This document shows positions 47,615-57,229 of a DNA stretch of 64,000 nt, piece by piece (the stretch's first letter is position 1; every line of letters starts with the position of its first letter). The DNA is from Secundilactobacillus mixtipabuli (GTDB lineage Bacteria > Bacillota > Bacilli > Lactobacillales > Lactobacillaceae), in assembly GCF_002217925.1 (NCBI RefSeq), contig NZ_BCMF01000005.1:62001-126000 (forward strand). Reading direction: 5' to 3'. The notes beneath the pieces are model-generated. The model was not told the DNA's origin. It saw only the letters and a program-made list of their open reading frames with translations, and made no database searches. Made by a program: the position numbers and the translations under genes.

Positions 47615-48202
47615 TTACTTTACATATCTCAGCAGCGGTTTGCTGATCAATGGCACCAAAACGCCGGACATAATCGCTTCGGGTATCCCATTAGTTGCCA
47701 TGATACCAAGCAGCCACGGCATGAAGGCTTGAACGTTCAGTTTGTCCAACGGTAGCCAGCCCATGTAATACATGCCCGCCATAAAGCCTAATACCAGCAC
47801 CGTATTGACTAACGAGCCGATAATTCCCGCTAGTGACAGCTGCCAGATTTTGGCGTCATGAACGTTACGCACCATTTTCAGCAGTGCCCAGCCACTGATG
47901 AGGCCGACTAACAGCCGTGGCAGCACCGAAACGATGGGGTTAACTAAGACGTAAATCGCCATTGGACTGGTTGGCCAAACGAAGGCTCGAATCCAGTTAA
48001 TCAGGCCCCAAGTAAAGCCGACCCAGGCGCCATCTCTCGGTCCAAGCAACACAGCAGCGATGACCACCGTCACCTGGATGATCACAATACTAAACGGTCC
48101 CACCGGAATATACCCTAAAAACGGCACCATACTCTGAATAAAAACAATTGCAATAAATAACGATAAAATTGAAATACGGTAAGCGCGACTCTGAGTTTTA
48201 AT
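47615..48202 (-). CDS. ECF transporter S component, apparent ATT start
   Basis: A substrate-binding S component of an energy-coupling factor vitamin transporter, about six membrane segments, 195 aa. The visible ATG at 48130 would give only 171 aa and would remove the first membrane segment. Reading upstream in frame, the codons give TQSRAYRISILSLFIAIVFIQ, a normal first helix, and the only start-like codon before an in-frame TAA is ATT at 48202-48200, with AGGAGG eight bases before it. The MVPFLGYIPVGP segment resembles pantothenate-type (PanT) S components, but the substrate is uncertain. The ECF ATPase and T subunits must be elsewhere. Confidence 0.82.
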   Translation of the reverse strand: MKTQSRAYRISILSLFIAIVFIQSMVPFLGYIPVGPFSIVIIQVTVVIAAVLLGPRDGAWVGFTWGLINWIRAFVWPTSPMAIYVLVNPIVSVLPRLLVGLISGWALLKMVRNVHDAKIWQLSLAGIIGSLVNTVLVLGFMAGMYYMGWLPLDKLNVQAFMPWLLGIMATNGIPEAIMSGVLVPLISKPLLRYVK

Positions 48203-48210
48203 GTTCTTCC

Positions 48211-48216
48211 CCTCCT
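48211..48216 (-). promoter_or_regulatory. Shine-Dalgarno site deciding the ATT start
   Basis: AGGAGG on the minus strand, eight bases before ATT at 48202-48200. No ATG, GTG or TTG lies in frame between it and the upstream stop codon. Confidence 0.75.
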
Positions 48217-48307
48217 CGCAAAACGGTTCAAATTTGCCTATTTAGACGGCTATTATTTTACCGCGATTAGTTGATTTTAACAATTAATATTCACTTGAAT
48301 GAGGGCT

Positions 48308-48357
48308 AAAAAAATACCATGAGTTCCGGTTGATGATTCCCCGAAACTCATGGTATT
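48308..48357 (-). terminator. Terminator of gldA
   Basis: Long stem AATACCATGAGTT with AACTCATGGTATT (outer part), followed by a run of seven Ts on the minus strand, 27 bp after the gldA stop. Confidence 0.92.
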
Positions 48358-48383
48358 GACACGTTAATCATGATTCATTCAAA

Positions 48384-49490
48384 TTAAGCAAGTCCCTGAA
48401 TAGCACGACTGTAAGCGTCGGCACCCTTCATGGCTGCGACAACGTCTTCTGGCGTAACTTCAAATGGCATTTCAGACATCGTGTCACCTGGTGCAGTGGC
48501 AACTTTACCAACTTGTAATAAGTCTTCGTCCGAAACATCGGCGATACCTAAATCAGCAAAGGTCGTTGGCAACCCGAGGGCTAAATCAAATTCTAAGTAA
48601 GAGTTGATTTCTTCCGTGTCGCGGCCTTCAAGGAATAACTGAGTTAAAGTCCCAAAGGCCACTTTTTCGCCGTGGGTCTTTTCGTGCAGTGCTTCATTTG
48701 AGAGCGAAGTCAGTCCGTTATGGATAGCGTGAGCAGCTGACAGACCGCCACTTTCAAACCCAACACCGCTCATCAGCGTGTTTGCTTCGATAATCTTATC
48801 TAAGGCTGGCGTTACGGCGTGTGCTTCAGCAGCATCGAGCGCTTGTGTCCCGTATGCAAACAGCGTTTCTTCGCACTTCTCAGCAATCGCATTACCCACT
48901 AAGGTTTGCTTAGCGTTCAACATGGTTTGACCGTTAGCCTGAGCCACTGCCTGAGCTTCAACATTGGTTGCTAAGGCGTCCGCGATTCCTGAAGCTAATA
49001 GCCGTGCTGGTGCGTTAGCCACTAACTGAGTATCCACTAAAACTAAGTCTGGGTTCTTGCTGTAGAAACGGTACTTTTCGAAGCCACCGTCCGGCGTGTA
49101 AATCACCGACAACCGTGAGCATGGGGCATCCGTTGAAGCAAGCGTTGGTAAAATAGCCACTGGTAATTTCAGATTATCAGCAATCGCTTTAGCTGAATCC
49201 AGCGTCTTACCACCACCTAGACCAATAATTAAATCAGCACCGAAATCTGCGCCAATGCCAGAAATACGGTCGATTTCTTGATTAGATGCTTCACCTTTAA
49301 ACGTCACTTTGCGGACATCGAATTTTTGCTGACCTAAGTAATCAATAAACTTCTTACCCACAATTTTATAAACAGTCGCATCAGCCATTACAACCGGCTT
49401 TGCGCCCAGTTTGTGCAATGCCTCAGCACTGTCAAATAAAGCACCATTACCTTGAACATACGTTGATGGACTACCAAAAATCTTTGTCAT
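48384..49490 (-). CDS. gldA: Glycerol dehydrogenase
   Basis: GldA oxidises glycerol to dihydroxyacetone with NAD+. The 368-aa iron/zinc-containing alcohol dehydrogenase has the GIGADFGADLIIGLGGGKTLDSAKA nucleotide-binding region (about residues 78-102) and the metal ligands Asp in SGIADALATNVEA near residue 170, His in GLSAAHAIHNG near residue 253 and His in HEKTHGEKVAFG near residue 270. It stands alone with its own terminator. No dihydroxyacetone kinase is near. The reverse reaction is possible in vivo. Confidence 0.93.
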   Translation of the reverse strand: MTKIFGSPSTYVQGNGALFDSAEALHKLGAKPVVMADATVYKIVGKKFIDYLGQQKFDVRKVTFKGEASNQEIDRISGIGADFGADLIIGLGGGKTLDSAKAIADNLKLPVAILPTLASTDAPCSRLSVIYTPDGGFEKYRFYSKNPDLVLVDTQLVANAPARLLASGIADALATNVEAQAVAQANGQTMLNAKQTLVGNAIAEKCEETLFAYGTQALDAAEAHAVTPALDKIIEANTLMSGVGFESGGLSAAHAIHNGLTSLSNEALHEKTHGEKVAFGTLTQLFLEGRDTEEINSYLEFDLALGLPTTFADLGIADVSDEDLLQVGKVATAPGDTMSEMPFEVTPEDVVAAMKGADAYSRAIQGLA

Positions 49491-49659
49491 CGGTGATTAC
49501 CTCCAATTTTTATAGTACACATCCATTATAACTCATATCTCAAAGCAATGTATGCGGTTCCAAAATTTATGAAAAATGACCGTTTTAGGCACTTTCAGTA
49601 CTGCATTTTCAGGCCGTTTACAGTAGAATAGAACTAGCGTTACTTGGAAGGGGATCAAG

Positions 49660-50412
49660 ATGGCAAAGCAATTTATAATTAATATCACCAATATCATCTG
49701 GAGTTTTGACCGTGATCATCACCAAGTTAATCTGCTGCTCGTCCGAAGAGCTGATCAGCCTTTCCAACAGTTCTGGGCGCTCCCCGAAACAATGATGCGA
49801 ACGGATGAAAGTGCAGATGAGGCCGCCCTGCGTTTGGTCCAGGAAAAAATCGGCTTAAAACTGTCACGTTTTCATACTGAGCAGCTGGCAACGTTCACCC
49901 ATCCTGAGCGAACCCCCGGTCAGCGGTCACTTTCCCTAGCTTACATGACGTTTCTGCCTGAGATGCCGGATTTAACTCCTGGCTACGGTGCGACTGATGC
50001 TCGGTGGTTCCAGATGTCATCGGCCGGCGAGCAAAGTGTCTTTACCAATGGTCCGCGAAAGTTCATGACAACCCCGATTGCCACCCAGACCGATTACTAT
50101 GTTGCCTTGCCAGAACGGCGGCCGGATCCGAAAACCACCCTGGCTTTCGATCACGACTGGATTCTCAAAATTGCCTGTGACCGCATTACCAATAAATTAG
50201 ATTATCAGCCCAATATTTTACTGATTTTAGGATCGACATTCACCCTCAAGCAAGCCCGCCAAGTGTTTGCCATTTTCAGACATATCAAACTAGAAGATAT
50301 CGATAATTCTAATTTTAAAAAGAATCACCGGCATATTTTCGAGTCGGTTGGAACGGCCAGTCAGGCCCACCCCGGCCGGCCGGCGAAGGTGTTTCGGCTT
50401 AACTATTTATAA
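49660..50412 (+). CDS. NrtR-like transcriptional regulator (Nudix-related)
   Basis: A 250-aa protein with an N-terminal Nudix-like domain (residues about 5-135) and a C-terminal winged helix (about 165-245, ending in HPGRPAKVFRLNYL). The Nudix box is degenerate: the segment PETMMRTDESADEAALRLVQEKIGL lacks the R-E-x2-E-E core needed for hydrolysis. This is the NrtR architecture; NrtR regulators control NAD metabolism or sugar use and sense ADP-ribose-like ligands. The start has a GGAAGGGG site. No NAD gene is adjacent, and the target is unknown. Confidence 0.85.
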   Translation: MAKQFIINITNIIWSFDRDHHQVNLLLVRRADQPFQQFWALPETMMRTDESADEAALRLVQEKIGLKLSRFHTEQLATFTHPERTPGQRSLSLAYMTFLPEMPDLTPGYGATDARWFQMSSAGEQSVFTNGPRKFMTTPIATQTDYYVALPERRPDPKTTLAFDHDWILKIACDRITNKLDYQPNILLILGSTFTLKQARQVFAIFRHIKLEDIDNSNFKKNHRHIFESVGTASQAHPGRPAKVFRLNYL

Positions 50413-50427
50413 CTCAAATACGAAATT

Positions 50428-50482
50428 AAAAAAGTGTTCCCTAATAGCAGACTCTAGTCCAGCTATTAGGGAACACTTTTTT
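50428..50482. terminator. Shared terminator of the NrtR-like and LPQTN genes
   Basis: A near-perfect 21-bp stem (AAAAAAGTGTTCCCTAATAG and its complement) between convergent genes. Confidence 0.93.
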
Positions 50483-50506
50483 AGGTTAACCCTTATTTAT
50501 CTCAAA

Positions 50507-53500
50507 TTAATCCCGTTTCCGCTTCGTCAATCCCAGTACACCCAGCAACATGCTGAACATCAGTGCACCAAGACCGACAGCAGCGGTTTCGTTGGTTTCA
50601 TTGGTTTGCGGTAACTGCTCTTTGGCACTTGCCGCAGCCTTGTTACTGTTTTGAACCACCGTTCCGGCATTGGCAACTTGACTCACGCCGGTTGCTTGAC
50701 CGCCATTAGTCGTTTGACTGACCTGCTTGGTTTCTGACGTACCGCTGGTCTGACCGTCATTATCCTCGGTCACTGCGGCGCCACCAACATCCGTCACGAT
50801 TTGATTATCATCAGCTGGGCCATTATCATCGCCCCCATTCGGGACAACCGTTTGGTCCCCACCAGGTGTAATGATTTCACTAGAACCCAGCGTTGTGATG
50901 TGGAAAATGACCGCCGTGGTATCCTCACCAATCGTTTGACTAGCAGCCTGTCCTGGAGCCAGAACGTAGCCAGCAGGTACCTTAGCGTTAACAATGTCGC
51001 CTGGGTTACCAACAAATTTCGTTGATTCAACCACCGTTCCGTCATCAGTCACATATTGAACTTGGTAAGTCTTCGCACTTGGCGTCACGTCGGTCACGGC
51101 GCTACCATTAACAACTTGGCTGTCAGTATCAGGTAACTGAGCGAGGTTGTAAGTCACTGTCCGAGTCACATCTGGTAGACTGGCTGCTGGTGTGTCTGTA
51201 CCGGTTTTGGCCACAGCGGTCACACCAGCTACTGATGCAATATCTGGCACGTAAGCCACCGACCCGTTGACGTAAATTACTGGGGCGCTCACAGCGGTAG
51301 TACTGCTATTGGCCGAAACGGGCGTTGCCGTCCATTCATTAGTCACTTTGTCATAATCAACGGTCCAGCTGATTTGCTGGGTATTGGTTGCGGGCAGCTT
51401 GTCAGCATCAACGCCATCGCCAGCCACAAACTGAGTGATCACATTTTGCGTCATGGTCGATGTCACGTGCTGATGTGCCAGTTGAATCGTCACACTGATG
51501 GCTGTTGCTTGACCAATGGCCTCGTTACCAGTAGCGGCTTGATTGCTTGCCAGTTCATAATTCGCCGGTACCACCGCGGTCCACGAGACTGTCCCGTCTT
51601 CATTGCCATCAACGGCCTTTGAGTCACTCATAACCAGATGGCTGCCATCCATGTAATTCAGCGTCAAGTTAACCTGATTCAAGGTCACAGGCGTCGGCGC
51701 GACAACAGTCGTTTCATCCTGTGATAGCGTTGGAATCGGTTGACTAAATTCTGGCAACGACGTATCAAAATTACCATTGATCGTTAATAACGTATTCAGG
51801 ACATCTTTAAAATTATTGGTGACTTCAGCTGACTGCTTAGTGAGATCAGTGACAGCCGTAGCTAAGGTTGTCGCGGCATTAAAAATAGCTTGGTGAGCCG
51901 CAACAAATTGAGGTGAAAAGGTCGTATTGGTCATTTGACTGTTTGGATCCAGCGGATTGGCCATCGTTTCCTTTTGCGTATCCGGATCCGAGTTCGCCTC
52001 TTTGGTCATCACCGTTTTCATCAATGGCGATAGTGACATCCCGTAGCTGTCAATTTCCTGGTACAGCGACTGCCAGAGACTACTAATCGTCTGGGTGAAC
52101 CCGTTGGCTGAATCTCCCTGAGTATACGCAACCGTTAAGAAATTATCACTGGCTGGTAACTTAGCTAATGTGGCTGCACCGGCAGTCACCTGCTGTTGAA
52201 TCTTGTCCAGTGCTGTCTGCAGGCGTGAAGTTAAATCACTCGTTGCATAAAAAACATCCCCAGTAGGTGTCATCCAAATTGAATCAGATTCTGCCTGTTT
52301 GAAGGCTGCCAACAAGTTTTGACCCGTCGTCAATAATTCTGAAGTCTGCTGCTGATAAATCTGAGTCGCCTGGTCTTTTAGCGTCTGGTCAAAAGTCTGA
52401 TCAAATTGCGCTTGGTCAAATGGAATCCCGGTACCATCCCAGATGGTTTTAACGGTATTCTCCACAGTGCCCTTCGTATCCTCAATGGTTTTCAGCAAGT
52501 TGGCGGCATAAGCTGAACTCATGGCACCAGCGGTATCTGAGCCGTTGGGATTCAAAGCATTAGAGGCATTATTGGCAAGACCGGACTCGATTCGGCCAGT
52601 TGAACCATCAGGATTTTGGTAAGGTAACGCGGTATCACCAACTTGTTTCAAGTAGGTAAACAGGACGATGACCTCGGGATAGGCCCCTTGGAAATCAGTC
52701 GAGCCACTCTGGGCCTGACCCAAATCATGTGTTAAATCACCTAACGCCTGCGGTAACACATCATCTTCATAGGTGATTTTGCCATCGCCGTTTTTATCTG
52801 AATAGGTTTTACCGAACAGCGTGGCTGATACGCTGCCATCTGCGGCAGTCTCGGATGGGGCCGACACTTTAACGGGCGAATGATCAGCCAAGCCCTGCAC
52901 GTTATCCAGCATTGTGTTCAAACCAGCCGGATTAGCCAACAACGCTTTAGCGTAAGCCGCCTTGGTTGAGTCATTGACTAAATTCTGTGCGGTGGTAGCC
53001 GTGGTCTTGTTGTAATCGGCGACGTTTTTGCCAGCCGTTTTGACACTGTCTGGCAATTGATTGTATAGCGCAATCAGATTGTCTTCAGCCGTTTTGATCG
53101 CTTGATTAGCTGTGTTAGCCTGCTGATTATACGTCGCGGACTGATCATTTAAATTATCATAGTCCGTTTTAACCGTATCATAAATATCATTCAGCTGTTT
53201 ACTCGTGGCTGGATTACTGGTTTGGTTGCCAGGCGCTTGCGAATCAACTTGATTTTGGTATTGCGTTAGTTCATTATTATAAGCCGCTTTTTGCTGATCA
53301 TACGTTTGTTTATCAGTATTCAGCGTATCCGTTTTCTGCTGAAAATTATTCGCTGCATCAGTATAAGCACCGTTTTTATTATCCGTGTAATTTTTCAGTG
53401 CTTGTTGAGCAGTGGCCGGATCAGTGGCAGCAGTACTCGACCCAGTTCCGTCACTCTGAGTCTGAGTCACTGACTCTCCAGTCTGTGGCGTGCCATCGGC

Positions 53501-53629
53501 CTGAGCCGTGACGCTACCGCCCATCATTAAAGCACCGCTCATCATTAAAACGCCTAGCCCTGCAAATAGCCAATGCTTTTTGGCTTTGTACATTTTATAA
53601 TGTAAAACGCTCTCTTCATGATTTAGCAT
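50507..53629 (-). CDS. Sortase-anchored surface protein with MucBP-like repeats (1040 aa)
   Basis: A large extracellular protein. The signal peptide has the KMYKAKKHW motif (a KxYKxGKxW type, with Lys for Gly) and a hydrophobic core to about residue 45. Residues about 75-220 form a coiled-coil-like region rich in Asn, Gln and Asp. An EF-hand-like loop, DKNGDGKITYED, lies near residue 285. From about residue 670, MucBP/Mub-like modules (YMDGSHLV, VTRTVTYNL, YQVQYVTDDGTVV) lead to LPQTN, a membrane segment and KRKRD for sortase A. I start at ATG 53629, with GGGGGAG eight bases upstream. Mucus or matrix binding is plausible. Confidence 0.9.
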   Translation of the reverse strand: MLNHEESVLHYKMYKAKKHWLFAGLGVLMMSGALMMGGSVTAQADGTPQTGESVTQTQSDGTGSSTAATDPATAQQALKNYTDNKNGAYTDAANNFQQKTDTLNTDKQTYDQQKAAYNNELTQYQNQVDSQAPGNQTSNPATSKQLNDIYDTVKTDYDNLNDQSATYNQQANTANQAIKTAEDNLIALYNQLPDSVKTAGKNVADYNKTTATTAQNLVNDSTKAAYAKALLANPAGLNTMLDNVQGLADHSPVKVSAPSETAADGSVSATLFGKTYSDKNGDGKITYEDDVLPQALGDLTHDLGQAQSGSTDFQGAYPEVIVLFTYLKQVGDTALPYQNPDGSTGRIESGLANNASNALNPNGSDTAGAMSSAYAANLLKTIEDTKGTVENTVKTIWDGTGIPFDQAQFDQTFDQTLKDQATQIYQQQTSELLTTGQNLLAAFKQAESDSIWMTPTGDVFYATSDLTSRLQTALDKIQQQVTAGAATLAKLPASDNFLTVAYTQGDSANGFTQTISSLWQSLYQEIDSYGMSLSPLMKTVMTKEANSDPDTQKETMANPLDPNSQMTNTTFSPQFVAAHQAIFNAATTLATAVTDLTKQSAEVTNNFKDVLNTLLTINGNFDTSLPEFSQPIPTLSQDETTVVAPTPVTLNQVNLTLNYMDGSHLVMSDSKAVDGNEDGTVSWTAVVPANYELASNQAATGNEAIGQATAISVTIQLAHQHVTSTMTQNVITQFVAGDGVDADKLPATNTQQISWTVDYDKVTNEWTATPVSANSSTTAVSAPVIYVNGSVAYVPDIASVAGVTAVAKTGTDTPAASLPDVTRTVTYNLAQLPDTDSQVVNGSAVTDVTPSAKTYQVQYVTDDGTVVESTKFVGNPGDIVNAKVPAGYVLAPGQAASQTIGEDTTAVIFHITTLGSSEIITPGGDQTVVPNGGDDNGPADDNQIVTDVGGAAVTEDNDGQTSGTSETKQVSQTTNGGQATGVSQVANAGTVVQNSNKAAASAKEQLPQTNETNETAAVGLGALMFSMLLGVLGLTKRKRD

Positions 53630-53644
53630 TAGAATCTCCCCCAA

Positions 53645-53906
53645 AATTTAATGATAAAAGCCTTTTAAATTAACCTCATTATTAAATGTTTGTTTGAAAA
53701 TGTCAACGAAAAAAGCACTGGTTTTTATAACTATTTTTGATGAGTATGTCTCAGATGGACGCCAACGAAATGACCTGCTGAAAAATCAAAAAAAGACCAA
53801 TTCTGAATAGAATTGATCTCTTGATTAATCAATTTAATTTGGTTTAACCTATCACTTTTAAACAAATTAATAGCTTCTTCACACGGACTAAACCCGATTT
53901 GTTCAG
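53645..53906. other. Intergenic region between the two LPQT-protein genes
   Basis: AT-rich sequence. A minus-strand frame at 53928-53731 (TTG start, 65 aa, with FSPCEEAINLFKSDRLNQIK) begins inside the upstream gene and looks protein-like, but has no own ribosome site. It may be a gene remnant. A promoter for the 1040-aa protein gene is not clear. Confidence 0.4.
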
Positions 53907-55388
53907 CTATGATTTCCGCTTCTTCCAAGCCATACCAAGCATCGCCATTAAACCGGCAAGACCAGCTAACACTGTCCCTGAATTTTGGCGCTCATTTTCA
54001 CTCGTTTGAGGCAATTTTTGAGCGACCACCTTTTGAGAAGTTGTGGTTGTCCGCTTGGTAACGACTTGATGATACGGTGGCGTACCTGGAACCAGCGTTT
54101 TCGATGGGACACCCGGCGTACTTGGTTCAGCTGGCGGAACGGGTTTACCAGGTTCGGATGATTGGTTCGGTTGCGTCGGCTGAGTCGGCTGTGAAGGCTG
54201 AAATGGCTGCGTTGGTTGGCTTGGCTGACTGGGTTGCGTTGGTTCAGTTGGCTGACTAGGTTGTCGTGGCGTTGTTGGCGTGGTCGGCTGAGTCGGTTGA
54301 TTTGGCTTGTTAGGCTCAGTGGGCTGCGTCGGTTGTGTTGGAATATAGACACGCATCGGCAACTCATGCAATACCAGCGGTGCATCGATTTCACTATTTT
54401 CTGGCGGAACTGAAGCGTGACCAGGGAAGCCGGCAGAAGCCGAATTGGTTCCACTTCCGATTGCAGCAACAATATTGTTGAGAAACATGTACGAAGCTGG
54501 TGTTGAGCCAATAAACACCGGTCCCAGCTGCTGCATAGCTGTTGGGCCTCCCAATGCGGTGGCACCATACATCCATTGTTCGGCAGTTTCTCCCGGAATC
54601 AGATATGGCGTCCAGGTGATCTGCGTCGTTGGATCAACGATTGGTGTCATTTCAGTCTTTTGTAAAGCTTTCAAATCGTCGATAGTTGCCACAACAGCGG
54701 GATTATCTGGAAATTGGGCTTTGATGTAGTCGTAATAAGTATCAGAAAGCACTGTAGATTTCCCAAGGCTCTTCAAATAATTCGCCTCAGTTTGACCAGA
54801 GCTTAACAAAGTTTTGATATAATCGTCCACCAGTTTAGCACCCGTTTGCGCATCCATTGAGTGAAACACATCAAGTTGAGCCATGGGTAACGATTCATCA
54901 GCTGTGGGTGCAAAACCGGAACTTTCCTGTTCAATTTTTGTAGCTTGTGCCAATTCATTGGGCCATTTGCTCTTTACTTGCGTCTGGCTATCTGCAATCA
55001 GCGTGTCGCTAGCTGTTACATCTGTCGTAGCTGCTGAATCAGACTTCTCAGGCGTCGTTGCCGGTTGATCACTTGTCGCATCATTAGTGGCACCTTGCTG
55101 GCCTTGTGGATGACCCGAATTGTCAGCCGTTTCTGCTGCTTGTTTCGTTATAGTTTGATCATCATTGCTGCTAGGCTCTTTTGCTGTCTGTTGTGTCCCC
55201 TGTGATGCCTCTTTGAGGGTGACACTGTTATCCTGAACATTAGTTGGCGTTTGTGTGTTAGCCTGTTTTACTGTGTCCGAATTGTCGGCTGCATCTGCTT
55301 TTGCAGAGACATTAACAACCATCATGCCAGACAAAATCGTCGCGCTGATCAGCAGTGACTGTCATACTTTCCGTTGATTTGTTATCAT
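53907..55388 (-). pseudogene. Pro/Thr-rich LPQTS surface protein with a nonsense codon in the signal peptide
   Basis: The gene should start at ATG 55388-55386, with GGGGGAG seven bases upstream. The frame then reads MITNQRKV, a TGA stop (55364-55362), and continues in the same frame with QSLLISATILSGMMVVNVSAKA, a full signal-peptide core and cleavage region. A Trp codon TGG is the natural reading, so one base change has broken the signal peptide. The rest is open to 53907: a low-complexity region, a domain of about 150 residues (about 165-330), a Pro/Thr/Gln repeat stretch (PTQP, PSQP) and the sortase motif LPQTS with membrane anchor and KKRKS. Translation restart at a TTG (55334-55332) or ATG would give no export signal. 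Confidence 0.82.
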
Positions 55389-55592
55389 TGTTTCTCCCCC
55401 TAATACGAAAATACTTATGCCTACAAATAATTTCATACTTTGATTGATCAATCACACAGTTTGTTTTATACACCAGCAGTATACTACACGTCAGCTTTGG
55501 GTGCTAATAAAATGGACATCGTTTAAAGTGTTTCGGTGGTAAAGCGTCTCAATCATGTAGTAGGCTAATCATATAGAGCAATGGTCAATGGA

Positions 55593-55620
55593 TTGCGTCA
55601 GTTAACCATTTGATTATAAT
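55593..55620 (+). promoter_or_regulatory. Promoter of the TagE-type gene
   Basis: TTGCGT and TATAAT are separated by 16 bp, about 40 bp upstream of the start. Confidence 0.65.
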
Positions 55621-55660
55621 GTAAATCAAACAGCACTTAACGGGATTTTGGGGGACTATC

Positions 55661-57133
55661 ATGAACTACTTTTTGACGTCATATTTTAATGAAACACCGT
55701 CAGCAATTGAAATTGCGGAAATTCGGCGGCTCAGATTGTTTGACCAAATTGGTGAGCCTGCCACGATCGTTACGGCATCGCCTGTCTGGGATTCAAATTA
55801 CACGCTGGATCAGCTGGGCATCAGCCAACGGGTCATTAATATGTATCACTACTATCAGCAATTAGATCAGTATGACGGCCCGAAAGCCACCGCATCCACC
55901 ATCCGCAGCACCTTGCCAGACCTAACCTTTGAAAACAATGAACTTCTGGATGCCGGTAAACCCGTGGTTAAAATTCATGAAGAACACGGCAGCTTGTCAT
56001 ACGTTGATTACTTGGATCTATTTGGCTTTACCAACCGTCGGGGCTTCTTCGAAGGTGGCGTTCACAGTTACTCGGAGTTCTATGACGACCACGCCAAATT
56101 ACAGATTAAACAACACTATAACAATCAGCATCAGCCGGTGATTACCTGCTACTACCATGGTGGCGCAGACAATCAGGCAATCCTCACAATGATTCACCTA
56201 GAAACCGGCAGTCAGGCCTTTCAATTTCAATCAGTCGCTGCCTTCCGCGCCCATTTTCTAGACGACCTGACACAAAATGACGATACCTTAATCTGTGACC
56301 GCGAAGACTACTGGGGAAAAGCACTGGGACTAATGCACAAGAATCCCCGTAGAATGCTAGTCATCCACGCCGCCTTTACCACTAACGCTAAACGCGATGG
56401 CGAAGTCTTCACCAGTATCAAAGACACCATCGAACACGGTCAGCTTGACGACATTATCACCTCCACGCAAGCTGAAGCCGATGATATTCACGCGCGCTTC
56501 CCTGACGTCCCCACTGAAGTGATTCCAGTCACCGCCGTGTCAGACAAGCGGCTGACCACCCACTACCCCTTTGAAACTCGGACGCCATTTCAAATTATTG
56601 CCGTGGCTCGCGTCACTGAAATCAAGCAACTTAGCCACGCCATTAACGCCGTTATTAAACTCCATGGGCATTTCCCAGAAGTGGATTTCAAAATTTATGG
56701 CTACGAAGATCTGCTAAACGGGTATGCCGAATCAAAAGACTTGCGAAAAATCGTCAGCCAAAATAACGCCACCGACTACGTTCACTTCATGGGCTTCACC
56801 AAAGATCTTAGCAAAATTTATCAAAAGGCCGACCTACTGTTGCTGACCAGCCGCAGCGAAGGCTTCTCCATGGCGATTCTTGAGGCGCTGTCATATGCTT
56901 GCCCGGTGGTCAGTTACGATATCAACTACGGTCCGAATGAACTGGTAAAGCCCGGTGAAAATGGTCAGTTGGTCCCGGCGAATGATGAGTATACTTTGTT
57001 CCGAACCCTGATGGCTATCTTTGAGGATAGGCAGCAGTTGAGGGAGTATGGGCGGTTTGCGCAGAAATCGGTTAGTGGGTTGGGAGAAAGTAAGGTAGAA
57101 GCGCGTTGGCACAAATTATTGAACAGTAAATAA
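55661..57133 (+). CDS. Poly(glycerol-phosphate) alpha-glucosyltransferase, TagE/Gtf type (GT4)
   Basis: A 490-aa cytoplasmic glycosyltransferase. The N-terminal domain (residues about 1-215) is the kind found before the catalytic part of TagE and Gtf1 enzymes. The GT4 catalytic half (about 220-485) holds VARVTEIKQLSHAI, VHFMGF and the nucleotide-sugar motif SRSEGFSMAILEALSYACPVVSYD (Glu-x7-Glu spacing), followed by GPNELVKPGENG. Such enzymes glucosylate wall teichoic acid or Ser-rich surface proteins. It stands alone with its own promoter and terminator; the acceptor is unknown, the two neighbouring surface proteins or teichoic acid being candidates. Confidence 0.88.
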   Translation: MNYFLTSYFNETPSAIEIAEIRRLRLFDQIGEPATIVTASPVWDSNYTLDQLGISQRVINMYHYYQQLDQYDGPKATASTIRSTLPDLTFENNELLDAGKPVVKIHEEHGSLSYVDYLDLFGFTNRRGFFEGGVHSYSEFYDDHAKLQIKQHYNNQHQPVITCYYHGGADNQAILTMIHLETGSQAFQFQSVAAFRAHFLDDLTQNDDTLICDREDYWGKALGLMHKNPRRMLVIHAAFTTNAKRDGEVFTSIKDTIEHGQLDDIITSTQAEADDIHARFPDVPTEVIPVTAVSDKRLTTHYPFETRTPFQIIAVARVTEIKQLSHAINAVIKLHGHFPEVDFKIYGYEDLLNGYAESKDLRKIVSQNNATDYVHFMGFTKDLSKIYQKADLLLLTSRSEGFSMAILEALSYACPVVSYDINYGPNELVKPGENGQLVPANDEYTLFRTLMAIFEDRQQLREYGRFAQKSVSGLGESKVEARWHKLLNSK

Positions 57134-57177
57134 CGAAATGACGTGTATCCAAGACTTGGAATACACGTCATTTCGTT
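57132..57177 (+). terminator. Terminator of the TagE-type gene
   Basis: A near-perfect 17-bp stem (AACGAAATGACGTGTAT with ATACACGTCATTTCGTT) starting at the stop codon. Confidence 0.9.
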
Positions 57178-57229
57178 TAAAAAAGAAAATTAACTGACTC
57201 GAACTAAGTCTAACTTAGACAAACTACCT

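Noticed and set aside
53731-53928. A 65-codon minus-strand frame between the two LPQT genes
   Set aside because: It begins inside the upstream gene with a TTG that has no ribosome site, and it gives no family I can name. It may be a remnant, so I mention it only in the intergenic entry.
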